A stretch of 64,000 bases of DNA. Source: HXMU1420-13 sp965228545 (GTDB lineage: Bacteria; Bacteroidota; Rhodothermia; Balneolales; Balneolaceae). The stretch is taken from NCBI GenBank assembly GCA_965228545.1, contig OZ245822.1, forward strand, positions 1,116,001 through 1,180,000. The letters run 5' to 3'. The first letter of the stretch is position 1, and every line of letters starts with the position of its first letter. Of the stretch, positions 9,906 through 18,528 are shown piece by piece. The notes under the pieces were generated by a model. That model ran no database searches and was not told the origin of the DNA. It was given only the letters and a program-made list of their open reading frames with translations. Made by a program: the position numbers and the translations under genes.

Positions 9906-11258
9906 TTGAAGATTGTTATTATCGGTGCCGGTGAAATTGGGTACGACCTTGCAAGCGTATTATCCAAAGAAAAACATGACGTCACCGTAGTAGATCACCA
10001 CAAAGAATGCCTTTCTAAAGCAGGTGATACGTTGGATGTTCTCACTGTTGTTGGTAATGCTACCTCTGGCAAAGATTTAGTACGTGCCGGTGTTAAAAAC
10101 GCAGATATCCTAATCTCCGTTACTAGCGTGGATGAGGTAAATATCATTACAGCGATGATGAGTAAACGACTAGGTGCAAAAATGGTTATTGCGAGAGTTC
10201 GGAGTGACGAATTTTCGCATAAAAATGCACCTCTTACTCCTAAAGATCTTGGTATAGATGTGATGATCCATCCGGAGCTTTCTGCAGCTAACGAAATAGC
10301 GCATCTTCTAAAAAGATCTGCCGCATCTGATGTAATCAATCTGGCAGAAAACAGAATGCAATTGATTGGGATCAGGCTCGATAAAAGTTCTCCACTCATT
10401 GGAAAATCACTCATCGATTATGCCTCAGACTATTCAGATGTCACTTTTCGGGTAGTGGCAATAGGGCGTCGTGGGCTTACATTAATACCCAAAGGTCCGG
10501 TAAAGCTACAGGCCTTCGATCAAATTTTTGTACTTGCCAAAACCGAAGATATACCTAAAATAATCGAAACTACCGGCAAAAAAGAGACTGAACTCAATCG
10601 TATTATGATTGCAGGTGGATCAGCTATTGGGTCAATGATCGCTCGTATACTTTGTGGAGATTCTACTAAAAACTGGTCGATTAAATTGATAGAGCCGGAT
10701 TATGAAACCGCTGAAGAACTGGCCATTGAATTAAAAAATGCTATGATATTGCATGGTAACCCAACCGATCCCGATTTGTTGGCAACTGAAGGCATCACCG
10801 ATATGGATGCTTTTATTGCCGTTACCGACGATGAGGAGTCTAATATCATTTCGTGTCTGATGGCCAAGCATTTAGATGTAAAAAAAACGGTGGCATTGGT
10901 GTCGAAACCTGACTTTATCCCGCTTAGCCAAACCATTGGGCTTGATGCCGTAATCAACAAAAAAGTAGCGGCTTCTAACGAAATTCACCGTTATGTTCGG
11001 CAAGGGAATGTGATTTCGGTAACTGAATTACGTGGGATAAATGCAGAAGTAATTGAATTACAAGCCGGAGAAAAATCGAAGGTTGTTGGCAAACAGATAC
11101 AGAAATTGAAATTGCCCGAGGCTTGTGTAATTGGTGGGGTTTTATGTAATGGAAACGTTGAAATTGCCACCGGTAAAACTGTAATTAAAGCAAAAGACCG
11201 TGTTATGGTGTTCTGCCTACCCGAGGCCATCGAAAAAGTAACCCAGCTCTTCAAATAA
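9906..11258 (+). CDS. trkA: Trk system potassium uptake regulatory protein TrkA
   Basis: A 450-residue protein with the duplicated RCK layout of TrkA. RCK_N begins with the NAD-binding glycine motif IGAGEIGYDLA at residues 6-16 and an acidic residue at the end of beta-2 (VVDHH). RCK_C follows at about 145-225, then a second RCK_N (about 232-350; IAGGSAIGSMIAR) and second RCK_C to the end. Length is standard. The start codon is TTG at 9906; no earlier ATG fits the conserved N-terminus. It acts as the cytoplasmic NAD(H)-binding gating ring of the TrkH channel. The stop codon overlaps the trkH start by one base (TAATG), giving tight coupling. Confidence 0.95.
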   Translation: MKIVIIGAGEIGYDLASVLSKEKHDVTVVDHHKECLSKAGDTLDVLTVVGNATSGKDLVRAGVKNADILISVTSVDEVNIITAMMSKRLGAKMVIARVRSDEFSHKNAPLTPKDLGIDVMIHPELSAANEIAHLLKRSAASDVINLAENRMQLIGIRLDKSSPLIGKSLIDYASDYSDVTFRVVAIGRRGLTLIPKGPVKLQAFDQIFVLAKTEDIPKIIETTGKKETELNRIMIAGGSAIGSMIARILCGDSTKNWSIKLIEPDYETAEELAIELKNAMILHGNPTDPDLLATEGITDMDAFIAVTDDEESNIISCLMAKHLDVKKTVALVSKPDFIPLSQTIGLDAVINKKVAASNEIHRYVRQGNVISVTELRGINAEVIELQAGEKSKVVGKQIQKLKLPEACVIGGVLCNGNVEIATGKTVIKAKDRVMVFCLPEAIEKVTQLFK

Positions 11259-12772
11259 TGCTTAAAAGCCCCATAAGCTCACTGAATCGCCCGAGAATCG
11301 ACTTCCCTATTGTGTTAGGCATATTAGGTGCTTTTATCTTTTTCATGGGTTTTGCGCTGATTTTGCCACTTATTATCGATTTGATCTACAACGAACATCA
11401 CTGGGATTCCTGGATGATTTCGGCTGGAATTTCTTTCGGATTGGGTGGTTCACTCTGGTTCTTCTTTAAACCAAAATATGAATTACGTATTCGTGAGGGT
11501 TTTTTAGTTGTAAGCGGAACCTGGCTGATGCTCTCGTTAGTGGGAGCTCTCCCCTTCGTAATCTCCGGGATATTACCTTCGTACACCGATGCCGTTTTCG
11601 AAACCATGAGCGGTCTATCAACCACAGGTTCCACAATTATGGGCGGTACTACTTCGAGTGGGTTCCAGAATCCGATGATCGAAGAGTTGCCTAAGAGTTT
11701 TTTGTTCTGGCGATCGCTGGCGCATTGGCTGGGTGGTATGGGGATTATTGTACTTTCGCTGGCCATTTTACCTTTATTGGGAATCGGCGGAATGCAGCTA
11801 TTTCAGGCCGAATCGCCCGGTCCGACAACCGATAAACTAACCCCACGGGTTCAAGAAACAGCTAAACTATTATGGGTTGTATATTTCGCCTTTACAATAG
11901 CCGAGTTCCTCTTACTTTGGGTTCATCCTTCCATGGATTGGTTCGATGCGCTTAATCATGCATTTGCTACACTTGCAACCGGAGGCTTCTCCACAAAAAA
12001 CGCGAGCATTCAAGGTTTTGATTCTGCCTACATAGATACTGTAGTTACCTTTTTCATGTTTTTAGCAGGTATAAACTTTGCCATGCATTTTCGGTTACTC
12101 AAAGGAGATCATGAATCGTTTTTTAATAATCGGGAAACTCGTTTTTATGCGCTAATCACTCTTATTGGAGTTGTTGGGGTGTCATTCTCGCTTTGGTTTT
12201 TTGATGGCAGAACCATCCTCGAAGCTATCCGGTATGGCTCTTTTCAGGTAGTGGCTATCATAACAACTACCGGGTTTGGCACCGACGATTATGAACTTTG
12301 GTACAGCTTTGGCGCATTCTTTTTGTTCCTGCTCTTCTTCACTGGAGGTAGTTCCGGCTCAACCGGTGGTGGAATTAAGATGATACGATGGATGATCCTT
12401 ATTAGAAATACAGGGCGTGAGATCAAACAAATTGTGCACCCTAAGGCCATCCTCCCTGTTCGAATTGGCGAACGTGCCATCGATGCCAACATTCAACGCA
12501 CGGTGTTGAGTTTTTTTATTCTCTATATGTTCATTTTTGGCCTAGGAGCATTTATCATTTCCTTATTCGGCTACGATATGATGAGCTCAATCGGCGCCAG
12601 TATCTCGGCTTTAGGTAATATTGGTCCGGGATGGGGAGATTTTGGCCCTACCGATAGTTTCGCACAAATGCCCTACTTAGCTAAATGGGTACTAATCTCC
12701 CTAATGATGATTGGTAGACTTGAGATTTTTACTGTACTCATCATTTTCTCTCCTACTTTCTGGAAACAGTAG
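11258..12772 (+). CDS. trkH: Trk system potassium transporter TrkH
   Basis: A 504-residue polytopic membrane protein with the four pore-loop repeats of the TrkH/KtrB superfamily. Selectivity-filter-like motifs are visible: SGLSTTGSTIM near residue 115, ATGGFST near 245, ITTTGFGTDDY near 335 and SALGNIGPGWG near 455. It imports potassium with TrkA as gating partner. Gene order and one-base overlap with trkA support the pairing. The C-terminus (MMIGRLEIFTVLIIFSPTFWK) is typical of the family. Confidence 0.95.
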   Translation: MLKSPISSLNRPRIDFPIVLGILGAFIFFMGFALILPLIIDLIYNEHHWDSWMISAGISFGLGGSLWFFFKPKYELRIREGFLVVSGTWLMLSLVGALPFVISGILPSYTDAVFETMSGLSTTGSTIMGGTTSSGFQNPMIEELPKSFLFWRSLAHWLGGMGIIVLSLAILPLLGIGGMQLFQAESPGPTTDKLTPRVQETAKLLWVVYFAFTIAEFLLLWVHPSMDWFDALNHAFATLATGGFSTKNASIQGFDSAYIDTVVTFFMFLAGINFAMHFRLLKGDHESFFNNRETRFYALITLIGVVGVSFSLWFFDGRTILEAIRYGSFQVVAIITTTGFGTDDYELWYSFGAFFLFLLFFTGGSSGSTGGGIKMIRWMILIRNTGREIKQIVHPKAILPVRIGERAIDANIQRTVLSFFILYMFIFGLGAFIISLFGYDMMSSIGASISALGNIGPGWGDFGPTDSFAQMPYLAKWVLISLMMIGRLEIFTVLIIFSPTFWKQ

Positions 12773-12911
12773 AAAAGAGCTGAAAATTGATGGTTTGTTA
12801 TGGCTCACTTAATACTTATTTGTCAACGGCTTCATTAATCTTTTATATATGATGCTTACCTAGTAGCTGGTTGAGTATGCCATTTTGAATTAAGAAATAA
12901 TTCGACAGTAC

Positions 12912-13796
12912 ATGAAGCAAAGCGTTTTGATTACAGGAGCAACCGGAAACATTGGGCAAGAATTGATCCATTCATTATCTGCGTTTGATCAAGAAATAGA
13001 TATAATTGCGGCTGTTAGAAATATCGAACGGGCTGAAAAAATGTTTTTTGAGTACCCAAATCTTGCATATCGCACATTTGATTTTGAGCATCCACAAACA
13101 TACGAGCAAGCATTCAAAGAAATAAATAGCTTGTTTTTGCTTCGTCCTCCGCATATTTCTAACGTAGATTCGGTTTTTCGTCCCCTACTTATTACTGCGA
13201 AAAAAGCAGGTGTTAAGCAGATTGTTTTTTTGTCGGTACAGGGTGCCGAAAAAAGCAACTTAATTCCGCATAATACCATCGAGCAATTGATCACAGAGCT
13301 TGGTTTCCGATATATTTTTGTACGACCTAGTTACTTCATGCAAAACCTAACAACTACACTACAAAACGAAATTGTAGAATATCAACGCATTGTACTCCCC
13401 TCAAAAAAAGCCAAATTTAACTGGATTGATGCTAAAGATATCGGGTTGGTAACTGCAAATTTGATTAGTCAGTTTAGTAATTATAAAAACAACGCCTTCG
13501 AGATCACGGGAAGTGAAAATCTGAATTTCTATCAAGTTGCTAACGAACTTTCAAATATTACTCACCGCCAAATTAGTTATAAAAGCATCAATCCAATTTG
13601 GTTTTATGCTAGAAAAAGAAACGAGGGACTAAATCATAGTTTTGCATTGGTGATAACCTTGCTTCACTTTTTGCCTAGAGTGCAACAAGACCCCGTAATC
13701 ACAAGCAATTTCCAATCCATAACCGGTAAAAAACCTACAACACTTCGGCAGTTTATACTTCGGGAAAAAGATGCTTTCCTACCATCGAATACATAA
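12912..13796 (+). CDS. NmrA-like NAD(P)-binding atypical short-chain dehydrogenase
   Basis: A 294-residue protein with an N-terminal Rossmann fold: ITGATGNIGQELI at residues 7-19 is the glycine-rich nucleotide motif of atypical SDRs. An NmrA-like core follows (LFLLRPPHISN, IVFLSVQGAEKS, FRYIFVRPSYFMQNL). No YxxxK catalytic pair is obvious, as expected for NmrA-type proteins, which often sense NAD(P) redox state or reduce quinones. A conserved substrate-lobe element (ITGSENLNFYQVANELS) lies near residue 195. It is monocistronic, with about 140 bases of apparently empty sequence upstream and a convergent neighbour. The exact substrate cannot be told. Confidence 0.85.
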   Translation: MKQSVLITGATGNIGQELIHSLSAFDQEIDIIAAVRNIERAEKMFFEYPNLAYRTFDFEHPQTYEQAFKEINSLFLLRPPHISNVDSVFRPLLITAKKAGVKQIVFLSVQGAEKSNLIPHNTIEQLITELGFRYIFVRPSYFMQNLTTTLQNEIVEYQRIVLPSKKAKFNWIDAKDIGLVTANLISQFSNYKNNAFEITGSENLNFYQVANELSNITHRQISYKSINPIWFYARKRNEGLNHSFALVITLLHFLPRVQQDPVITSNFQSITGKKPTTLRQFILREKDAFLPSNT

Positions 13797-13824
13797 AGTT
13801 ATAGTGTGGCTTTTACAGAAACAA

Positions 13825-14298
13825 TCATTCAAGAGCTTTCCATTCTTCAGCGCTGGCCAACGATTTTTGGTATTCCATCAGCATTTTCCACTCTCCATCC
13901 GTTTTCGTTAGAAGTGCCTCGAAATGGATAAATACTTCCTGAGCTTCTTCTTGCTCATTCTGCCATGCATAGCGGAAAATACCAGTTTGGTGAGCCGAGC
14001 TTTCTCCATGAATCTGTGCAGAAAAACGAAACTCCACCTCTGCTTTCATCTTGCCGGCTTTAGTATCGTTAAAGCCTTGTTGCCAACCATCTAACGCCGT
14101 TTGAATAGGATAACTCTGCTCTCCGATTCCATTTACCAAAATGGCCTCTTTATGAAAAGATGCAGCGTAGGCATCGAAATCTCCTTCAATTACCTGCCGC
14201 TCTGCTTCTATCCAAAACGCGGTGATTTCGGGATTCGCACTGGTTTGTGCCAGTGCATTTGATGCAAATAGTATAGAAATCAAGAGAAGTCTAATCAT
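13825..14298 (-). CDS. Exported NTF2-like (DUF4440/SnoaL type) protein
   Basis: A 157-residue protein with a short signal peptide (ending NALAQ, residue 18). The rest fits a single NTF2-like cone fold: an N-terminal helix (ITAFWIEAERQVIEGDFDAYAASFHKEA split over two helices), then strands ending in HFEALLTKTDGEWKMLMEYQKSL, which is the characteristic DUF4440 final strand pair. Such proteins bind small ligands or act as accessory domains; a reaction cannot be assigned. It converges with the NmrA-like gene and is divergent from rsgA, with 57 bases for both promoters. Confidence 0.75.
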   Translation of the reverse strand: MIRLLLISILFASNALAQTSANPEITAFWIEAERQVIEGDFDAYAASFHKEAILVNGIGEQSYPIQTALDGWQQGFNDTKAGKMKAEVEFRFSAQIHGESSAHQTGIFRYAWQNEQEEAQEVFIHFEALLTKTDGEWKMLMEYQKSLASAEEWKALE

Positions 14299-14355
14299 AG
14301 TGTAAACAGTTAATTTTTGTGCTTGCCAAATCTAAACACTTGCGTATTTTCTTAT

Positions 14356-15267
14356 ATGCAAAAAGGACGAATTATACAATCTACGGGAAGCTGGTACAAA
14401 GTAAAAACCGCTGATGGAATTATCGATAGTCGGCTACCCGGTAGATTTCGCCTCGAAGGCAAAGAAGTAACCAATCCTATTGCCGTGGGCGATTGGGTTG
14501 ATGTTTTGAAAAACAAAGATGGTTCTGGCAGCATCGAAAAAATCCATGAACGGGATAACTATTTAACCCGACAGGCAACCCATGGCCGCCGTGGAGAACA
14601 TATCTTAGTATCTAATCTTGATTTGGCATTTGTGGTACAATCAATTCGAAAGCCCAAGATGAAAGAAGGCTTTGTGGATCGGTTTTTAGTAACCTGCGAG
14701 GCATATGAAGTACAGGCAGCCATTATCATAAACAAGCTGGATCTAGCCACAAAAAAAGATGAAGGCTATCTTAAAGACGTACAGGATTTATATGAACAGC
14801 TAGGTTATAAAGTATTTACCACTTCTGCGATGGATCCTGATTGTTTAGTTGCACTTACCGAAGAAATCAAAGACAAAACAACCGCTTTTGTTGGTCCGTC
14901 TGGTGTGGGGAAAACCAGTTTGCTAAACGCTATTGATCCAAACTATGCGGAGAAAGTGGGTGAAATATCGTCTTATTCAAACAAAGGTAAACACACCACC
15001 ACATTTGCAAAACTCATTGAAATAGAGAATGGTGGTTTTATTGTAGATACACCTGGAATAAGAGAATTTGGCTTATTTAACATCGAACCGTGGGAATTGT
15101 CGCTTTATTTCCCTGAGATGTTAGAACCACGACAGAACTGTAAGTTTAATACCTGCACGCATATTCATGAGCCGGGCTGCGGAGTAATGGCAGCATTCGA
15201 AGCCGGCGAAATCGACCCGGGAAGGTATAACTCTTATATCAATATGCTCGAGTCGATCGAGGGTTAG
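14356..15267 (+). CDS. rsgA: Ribosome small subunit-dependent GTPase A (RsgA/YjeQ)
   Basis: A 303-residue circularly permuted GTPase that checks late 30S subunit maturation. An N-terminal OB fold (SWYKVKTADGIIDSRLPGRFR) is followed by permuted G motifs: G4 as INKLD, then G1 GPSGVGKTS at residues 180-188, and G3 as DTPGIREFG. The C-terminal zinc knuckle is complete, with Cys and His ligands in CKFNTCTHIHEPGC. An in-frame start 39 bases upstream exists, but the ATG at 14356 places the OB fold at the usual distance, so it was chosen. Confidence 0.95.
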   Translation: MQKGRIIQSTGSWYKVKTADGIIDSRLPGRFRLEGKEVTNPIAVGDWVDVLKNKDGSGSIEKIHERDNYLTRQATHGRRGEHILVSNLDLAFVVQSIRKPKMKEGFVDRFLVTCEAYEVQAAIIINKLDLATKKDEGYLKDVQDLYEQLGYKVFTTSAMDPDCLVALTEEIKDKTTAFVGPSGVGKTSLLNAIDPNYAEKVGEISSYSNKGKHTTTFAKLIEIENGGFIVDTPGIREFGLFNIEPWELSLYFPEMLEPRQNCKFNTCTHIHEPGCGVMAAFEAGEIDPGRYNSYINMLESIEG

Positions 15268-15276
15268 ATCCTCGTA

Positions 15277-15302
15277 ATACCCAAACTAGGGTATATCTTT
15301 TC
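15277..15302 (+). terminator. Possible weak terminator after rsgA
   Basis: A 6-bp perfect stem ATACCC/GGGTAT (15277-15282 and 15289-15294, loop of 6) is followed by ATCTTTT. It starts 10 bases after the rsgA stop. The stem is short and the T tract is modest. Confidence 0.4.
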
Positions 15303-15357
15303 CAATTATTATTACTAATATTGTCGCAAATCATTTCTAAGAATAAAGGAGAAATCA

Positions 15358-16347
15358 ATGACTGAAAATTTTAAAAAAACGAGCGGTATAGCTCTCGTAG
15401 TTTTAGGCCTTCTTTTTGCATGGCAACCTGCCAATGCGCAACTCGATGAAATCAGAGCATTTCTGGAATCGGGAGAAGCAAACGCTAATAAACTTGCTGA
15501 GGCATATTTATCTCCCCTGCCAACGGGGATGAGTACAGCACTAAATTCAGGATGGGCTACAGGTGCAGCACCTACAAAAAAACTAGGATTCAGTGTTCAG
15601 GTAAGAGCAGCATTCGCATCTGTACCAAGCTCAGGCACTACCTTTGACGCACGTGAACTCGGTCTTCAAAATGTTAATATAACCGGGAATTCATCTAACA
15701 CAATTTCTGGTGGAAAAGGTAATGGACAAACCATCTCTGATGGATCCGGCAATTTTTCATTTCAAGTACCCGGCGGCACAGGCGTTAATGTTGTACCCGC
15801 AGCTATGCTCCAAGGGAATATTGGATTGATAAAAGGCACAGATATCACTGTGCGTTATATCCCTGAAACCGATATTGGAGATTACGGAAGTATTTCTGTT
15901 GTTGGTGCCGGTATTAAACACGGATTAAACCAATGGTTACCCGGAGGTAAATTACTACCGGTAGATATTTCTTTGATGGCTGCGTTTTCACAAACCGATT
16001 TAAATGCAACAATCTCATCGTCGGCTGAACAGTTTGTGAATACTACCACCGAAACATTTGTACTTAATGCATTAGTTGGTAAATCACTTCCATTTATTTC
16101 TGCGTATGCAGGTGTTGGATTCCAAACAGGCACCTTCAACCTTGATATGCTAGGTGATTACACGGTAGGTTCCGGTCAAGCTCAACAAACATTCACCGAT
16201 CCTGTTTCTTTCTCAGCAGATTCAGATGCTGCTATCCATGCATTGGCTGGTGCGCAATTTAAATTAGCAATCTTCAGAATCTACGGTGAGGTGACAGTTG
16301 CTGAGTACACTACGTACAACGTTGGTATTGGAATTGGCCTTCGATAA
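15358..16347 (+). CDS. DUF6588 family exported (probable outer-membrane) protein
   Basis: A 329-residue protein with a signal peptide (about residues 1-28, ending ANAQ). The mature part alternates polar and hydrophobic residues as in beta-strands (LGFSVQVRAAF, ITVRYIPETDIGDYGSISVVGAGIKHGLNQW, FISAYAGVGFQTGTF) and ends in strand-like IYGEVTVAEYTTYNVGIGIGL, as in outer-membrane barrels. It resembles DUF6588, a Bacteroidota family with no known role. It has one of the few clear ribosome binding sites in the window (AAAGGAG at 15345-15351, 6 bases before the ATG), suggesting good expression. It stands alone and ends in a strong bidirectional terminator. Confidence 0.8.
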   Translation: MTENFKKTSGIALVVLGLLFAWQPANAQLDEIRAFLESGEANANKLAEAYLSPLPTGMSTALNSGWATGAAPTKKLGFSVQVRAAFASVPSSGTTFDARELGLQNVNITGNSSNTISGGKGNGQTISDGSGNFSFQVPGGTGVNVVPAAMLQGNIGLIKGTDITVRYIPETDIGDYGSISVVGAGIKHGLNQWLPGGKLLPVDISLMAAFSQTDLNATISSSAEQFVNTTTETFVLNALVGKSLPFISAYAGVGFQTGTFNLDMLGDYTVGSGQAQQTFTDPVSFSADSDAAIHALAGAQFKLAIFRIYGEVTVAEYTTYNVGIGIGLR

Positions 16348-16373
16348 CAGTTAGCCAGCCCATTTATTGACAT

Positions 16374-16404
16374 AAAAAAAAGACGCTTTAAAGCGTCTTT
16401 TTTT
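16374..16404. terminator. Bidirectional intrinsic terminator between convergent genes
   Basis: A perfect palindrome AGACGCTTT/AAAGCGTCT (16381-16398) is flanked by A7 on the left and T6 on the right. It can stop transcription from the DUF6588 gene on the plus strand and from the export operon on the minus strand. Confidence 0.9.
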
Positions 16405-16406
16405 GT

Positions 16407-17126
16407 TTAAACAACTTCTTGAGTTGCTAATGTAGGATTTGCAACGGGAGTATCCGATTCGATCACTCCATCTCTCAGCCGAACAATACGACGGGAATGA
16501 TCAGCAATTTCATTTTCATGTGTTACCAAAATAATGGTGTTGCCTTGGCGATATAATTCTTCAAACAACAGCATGATTTCTTCCCCGGTTTTGGAATCAA
16601 GGTTACCGGTTGGCTCATCTGCCAACAAAATAGAAGGATTATTTACCAAAGCTCGCGCAATAGCCACACGCTGGCGCTGACCACCTGATAATTCGTTAGG
16701 CTTGTGATCAACGCGATCGCCAAGACCTACTTTTGTGAGTACTTCCTGCGCGCGTTCTTTACGGTCTGCACTTTTAATGCCGGCATAAATCAATGGTAGT
16801 TCTACATTTGCAAGGCAAGAAGTTCTTGGTAGCAAATTAAACGTTTGAAAAACAAAGCCAATCTCACGATTTCGAACTTCAGCCAGCTCGGCATCGTCCA
16901 TTTCAGAAACTCGGTTATTATTCAGAATGTATTCACCTGAGGTTGGTGTATCTAAGCATCCAATCATATTCATCAACGTAGATTTACCTGAACCTGATGG
17001 CCCCATGATTGCGATGTATTCGTTCTTTTTAACATCAAAGGAAACCCCGTTCAACGCTTTTACAGTGGTGTCTCCCATCTGATAAAAGCGTGTGAGATCA
17101 GTGATTTTGATAACCGGTTGTTCCAT
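16407..17126 (-). CDS. ABC transporter ATP-binding protein, MacB/LolD type
   Basis: A 239-residue ATPase with all nucleotide-binding motifs: Walker A GPSGSGKSTLMN (about residue 42), Q-loop FVFQTFNLLP, signature LSGGQRQRVAIARAL, Walker B ILLADEPTGNLD, and H-loop ILVTHE. The NLDS/TGE context and Q-loop sequence place it with the MacB/LolD/FtsE branch, which powers mechanotransmission rather than direct pumping. It is the last gene of the export operon; its start overlaps the adaptor gene stop by one base. It should energise the two FtsX-type permeases encoded at the operon's 5' end. Confidence 0.95.
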   Translation of the reverse strand: MEQPVIKITDLTRFYQMGDTTVKALNGVSFDVKKNEYIAIMGPSGSGKSTLMNMIGCLDTPTSGEYILNNNRVSEMDDAELAEVRNREIGFVFQTFNLLPRTSCLANVELPLIYAGIKSADRKERAQEVLTKVGLGDRVDHKPNELSGGQRQRVAIARALVNNPSILLADEPTGNLDSKTGEEIMLLFEELYRQGNTIILVTHENEIADHSRRIVRLRDGVIESDTPVANPTLATQEVV

Positions 17127-18499
17127 TAGTTTTCCTCAGTTTCATTAGGACGGTTAGTGATTTCAAGTGCATCACCATCTTCCAAAGTTCTTGAAAGTAC
17201 CCGATAACCTCCAATTACGATTTCATCACCGGCAGCTAAACCAGAGGTGATTTGAATGTGTGTATTATCCGAAATCCCGGTTTCAACTTCTACTCGTTTT
17301 GCAACGCCATTTTCAACCAAAAATACCACTTTACGGATGTCTTCTCGTTGAACTTGCAGATCATCCTGAGCAGATACCATTTGTACTTCAGCTTCGCCAG
17401 ATTTTGAGTCAACTTCTTTATCTTTTGCAAAATCACGAACCGTTACTGCTTGAATGGGCACAGAAACCACATTACTAGCCGTCTCGGTTTCGATATCTAC
17501 TGTGGCAGACATTCCAGGCTTGAAATTAGGAACGAAAGCTTGTCCAGGATTTTCAGGAGCAGCGCTTGCTACTAATTTTTCCCCGGATGATCCCAAATTG
17601 TGTGGTGTTACAATCCGCACTTTTACCTGATAATTCGTTACCTGTTCGGATGATCCTGCGCCGGTTACCTGGGCTGAATTGGCAATCTCAGTTACAATTC
17701 CATTGAATTGACGTTCAGGGTACGCATCTACTTCTATGCGGGTGGTATCTTGTAAAGTCACATTTACGATATCATTTTCATTTACTTCAACAAGTACTTC
17801 CATACGATCTAACAAAGAAACTCGCATCATTTCGGTACCTGCCATTTGGGAATTACCCAATACACGTTCGCCTTCTTCTACACCCAACCCGGTTACTGTT
17901 CCGTCTTGAGGAGCACGAATTACGGTTTGCTCTAATTCTTCTTGAGCTCTGCGTAATTGGGCTTCCGCTGCTTGAATTTGATACTCAGCAGCTTTCAAAT
18001 TTGCTTTCTCGGCATCATAAGCCGATTTGGTTTGAATGTAATCCAATTCAGAGATCACATTTTTCTTGTAAAGCTCATCATTTTTCATAAATGCAGCTTC
18101 AGCTTGAATTAAGCTTGCTCTGGTTTGCTCTAAACGAGCTTTTTGTGTTAATAATGCCGCATTGAGATTATCGATAGTGGCTTGGTAAATATCAGGTTTA
18201 ATGCGCACTAATAAATCCCCTTTTCGAACAAAATCACCTTCCTTCACTGGTAGTTCGATAATCTCTCCAGATACATCGGGACGAATTATTACCTCTACTT
18301 CCGGTTGAATTTTACCCGAAGCTGAAACAACCTGTGTAATAGTTTTTAGCTTTGCCGTATCGGTTTCCACTGCCGTACCTTTAAGACCTCCGCCAATCAC
18401 TCCGGCTTTTCGTAATCCGAATCCTCCTACCAATAAAACTACCAGTAGTACTCCAATCCAGATAAATAATTTATTAGTCGATGACTTTTTCTTAGCCAT
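17126..18499 (-). CDS. HlyD/MacA-type periplasmic adaptor of an efflux complex
   Basis: A 457-residue membrane fusion protein. An N-terminal anchor helix is at residues 9-28. The split lipoyl/barrel-sandwich halves are recognisable at about 60-95 (SGKIQPEVEVIIRPDVSGEI) and 190-215 (TVIRAPQDGTVTGLGVEEGE), with an alpha-helical coiled-coil hairpin rich in Ala/Gln/Glu between them (about 100-185). Beta-barrel and membrane-proximal domains follow (FKPGMSATVDIETETASNVVSVPIQAV; VETGISDNTHIQITSGL). It should join the inner-membrane permeases to the TolC homologue encoded upstream. A 60-residue acidic insertion near 340-385 (KDKEVDSKSGEAEVQ) is longer than usual. Confidence 0.9.
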   Translation of the reverse strand: MAKKKSSTNKLFIWIGVLLVVLLVGGFGLRKAGVIGGGLKGTAVETDTAKLKTITQVVSASGKIQPEVEVIIRPDVSGEIIELPVKEGDFVRKGDLLVRIKPDIYQATIDNLNAALLTQKARLEQTRASLIQAEAAFMKNDELYKKNVISELDYIQTKSAYDAEKANLKAAEYQIQAAEAQLRRAQEELEQTVIRAPQDGTVTGLGVEEGERVLGNSQMAGTEMMRVSLLDRMEVLVEVNENDIVNVTLQDTTRIEVDAYPERQFNGIVTEIANSAQVTGAGSSEQVTNYQVKVRIVTPHNLGSSGEKLVASAAPENPGQAFVPNFKPGMSATVDIETETASNVVSVPIQAVTVRDFAKDKEVDSKSGEAEVQMVSAQDDLQVQREDIRKVVFLVENGVAKRVEVETGISDNTHIQITSGLAAGDEIVIGGYRVLSRTLEDGDALEITNRPNETEEN

Positions 18500-18528
18500 T
18501 TAATTGTCCCCAAAGTTGGTGTTAATTA

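Noticed and set aside
9995..10414. 139-codon minus-strand frame inside trkA
   Set aside because: Shadow of a well-conserved gene; no start signal and Ser/Leu-rich peptide typical of antisense frames.
14317..14355. Earlier start for rsgA adding 13 residues
   Set aside because: The extra residues do not look like an OB-fold lead-in, and they would extend into the short divergent promoter gap; the ATG at 14356 fits family length.
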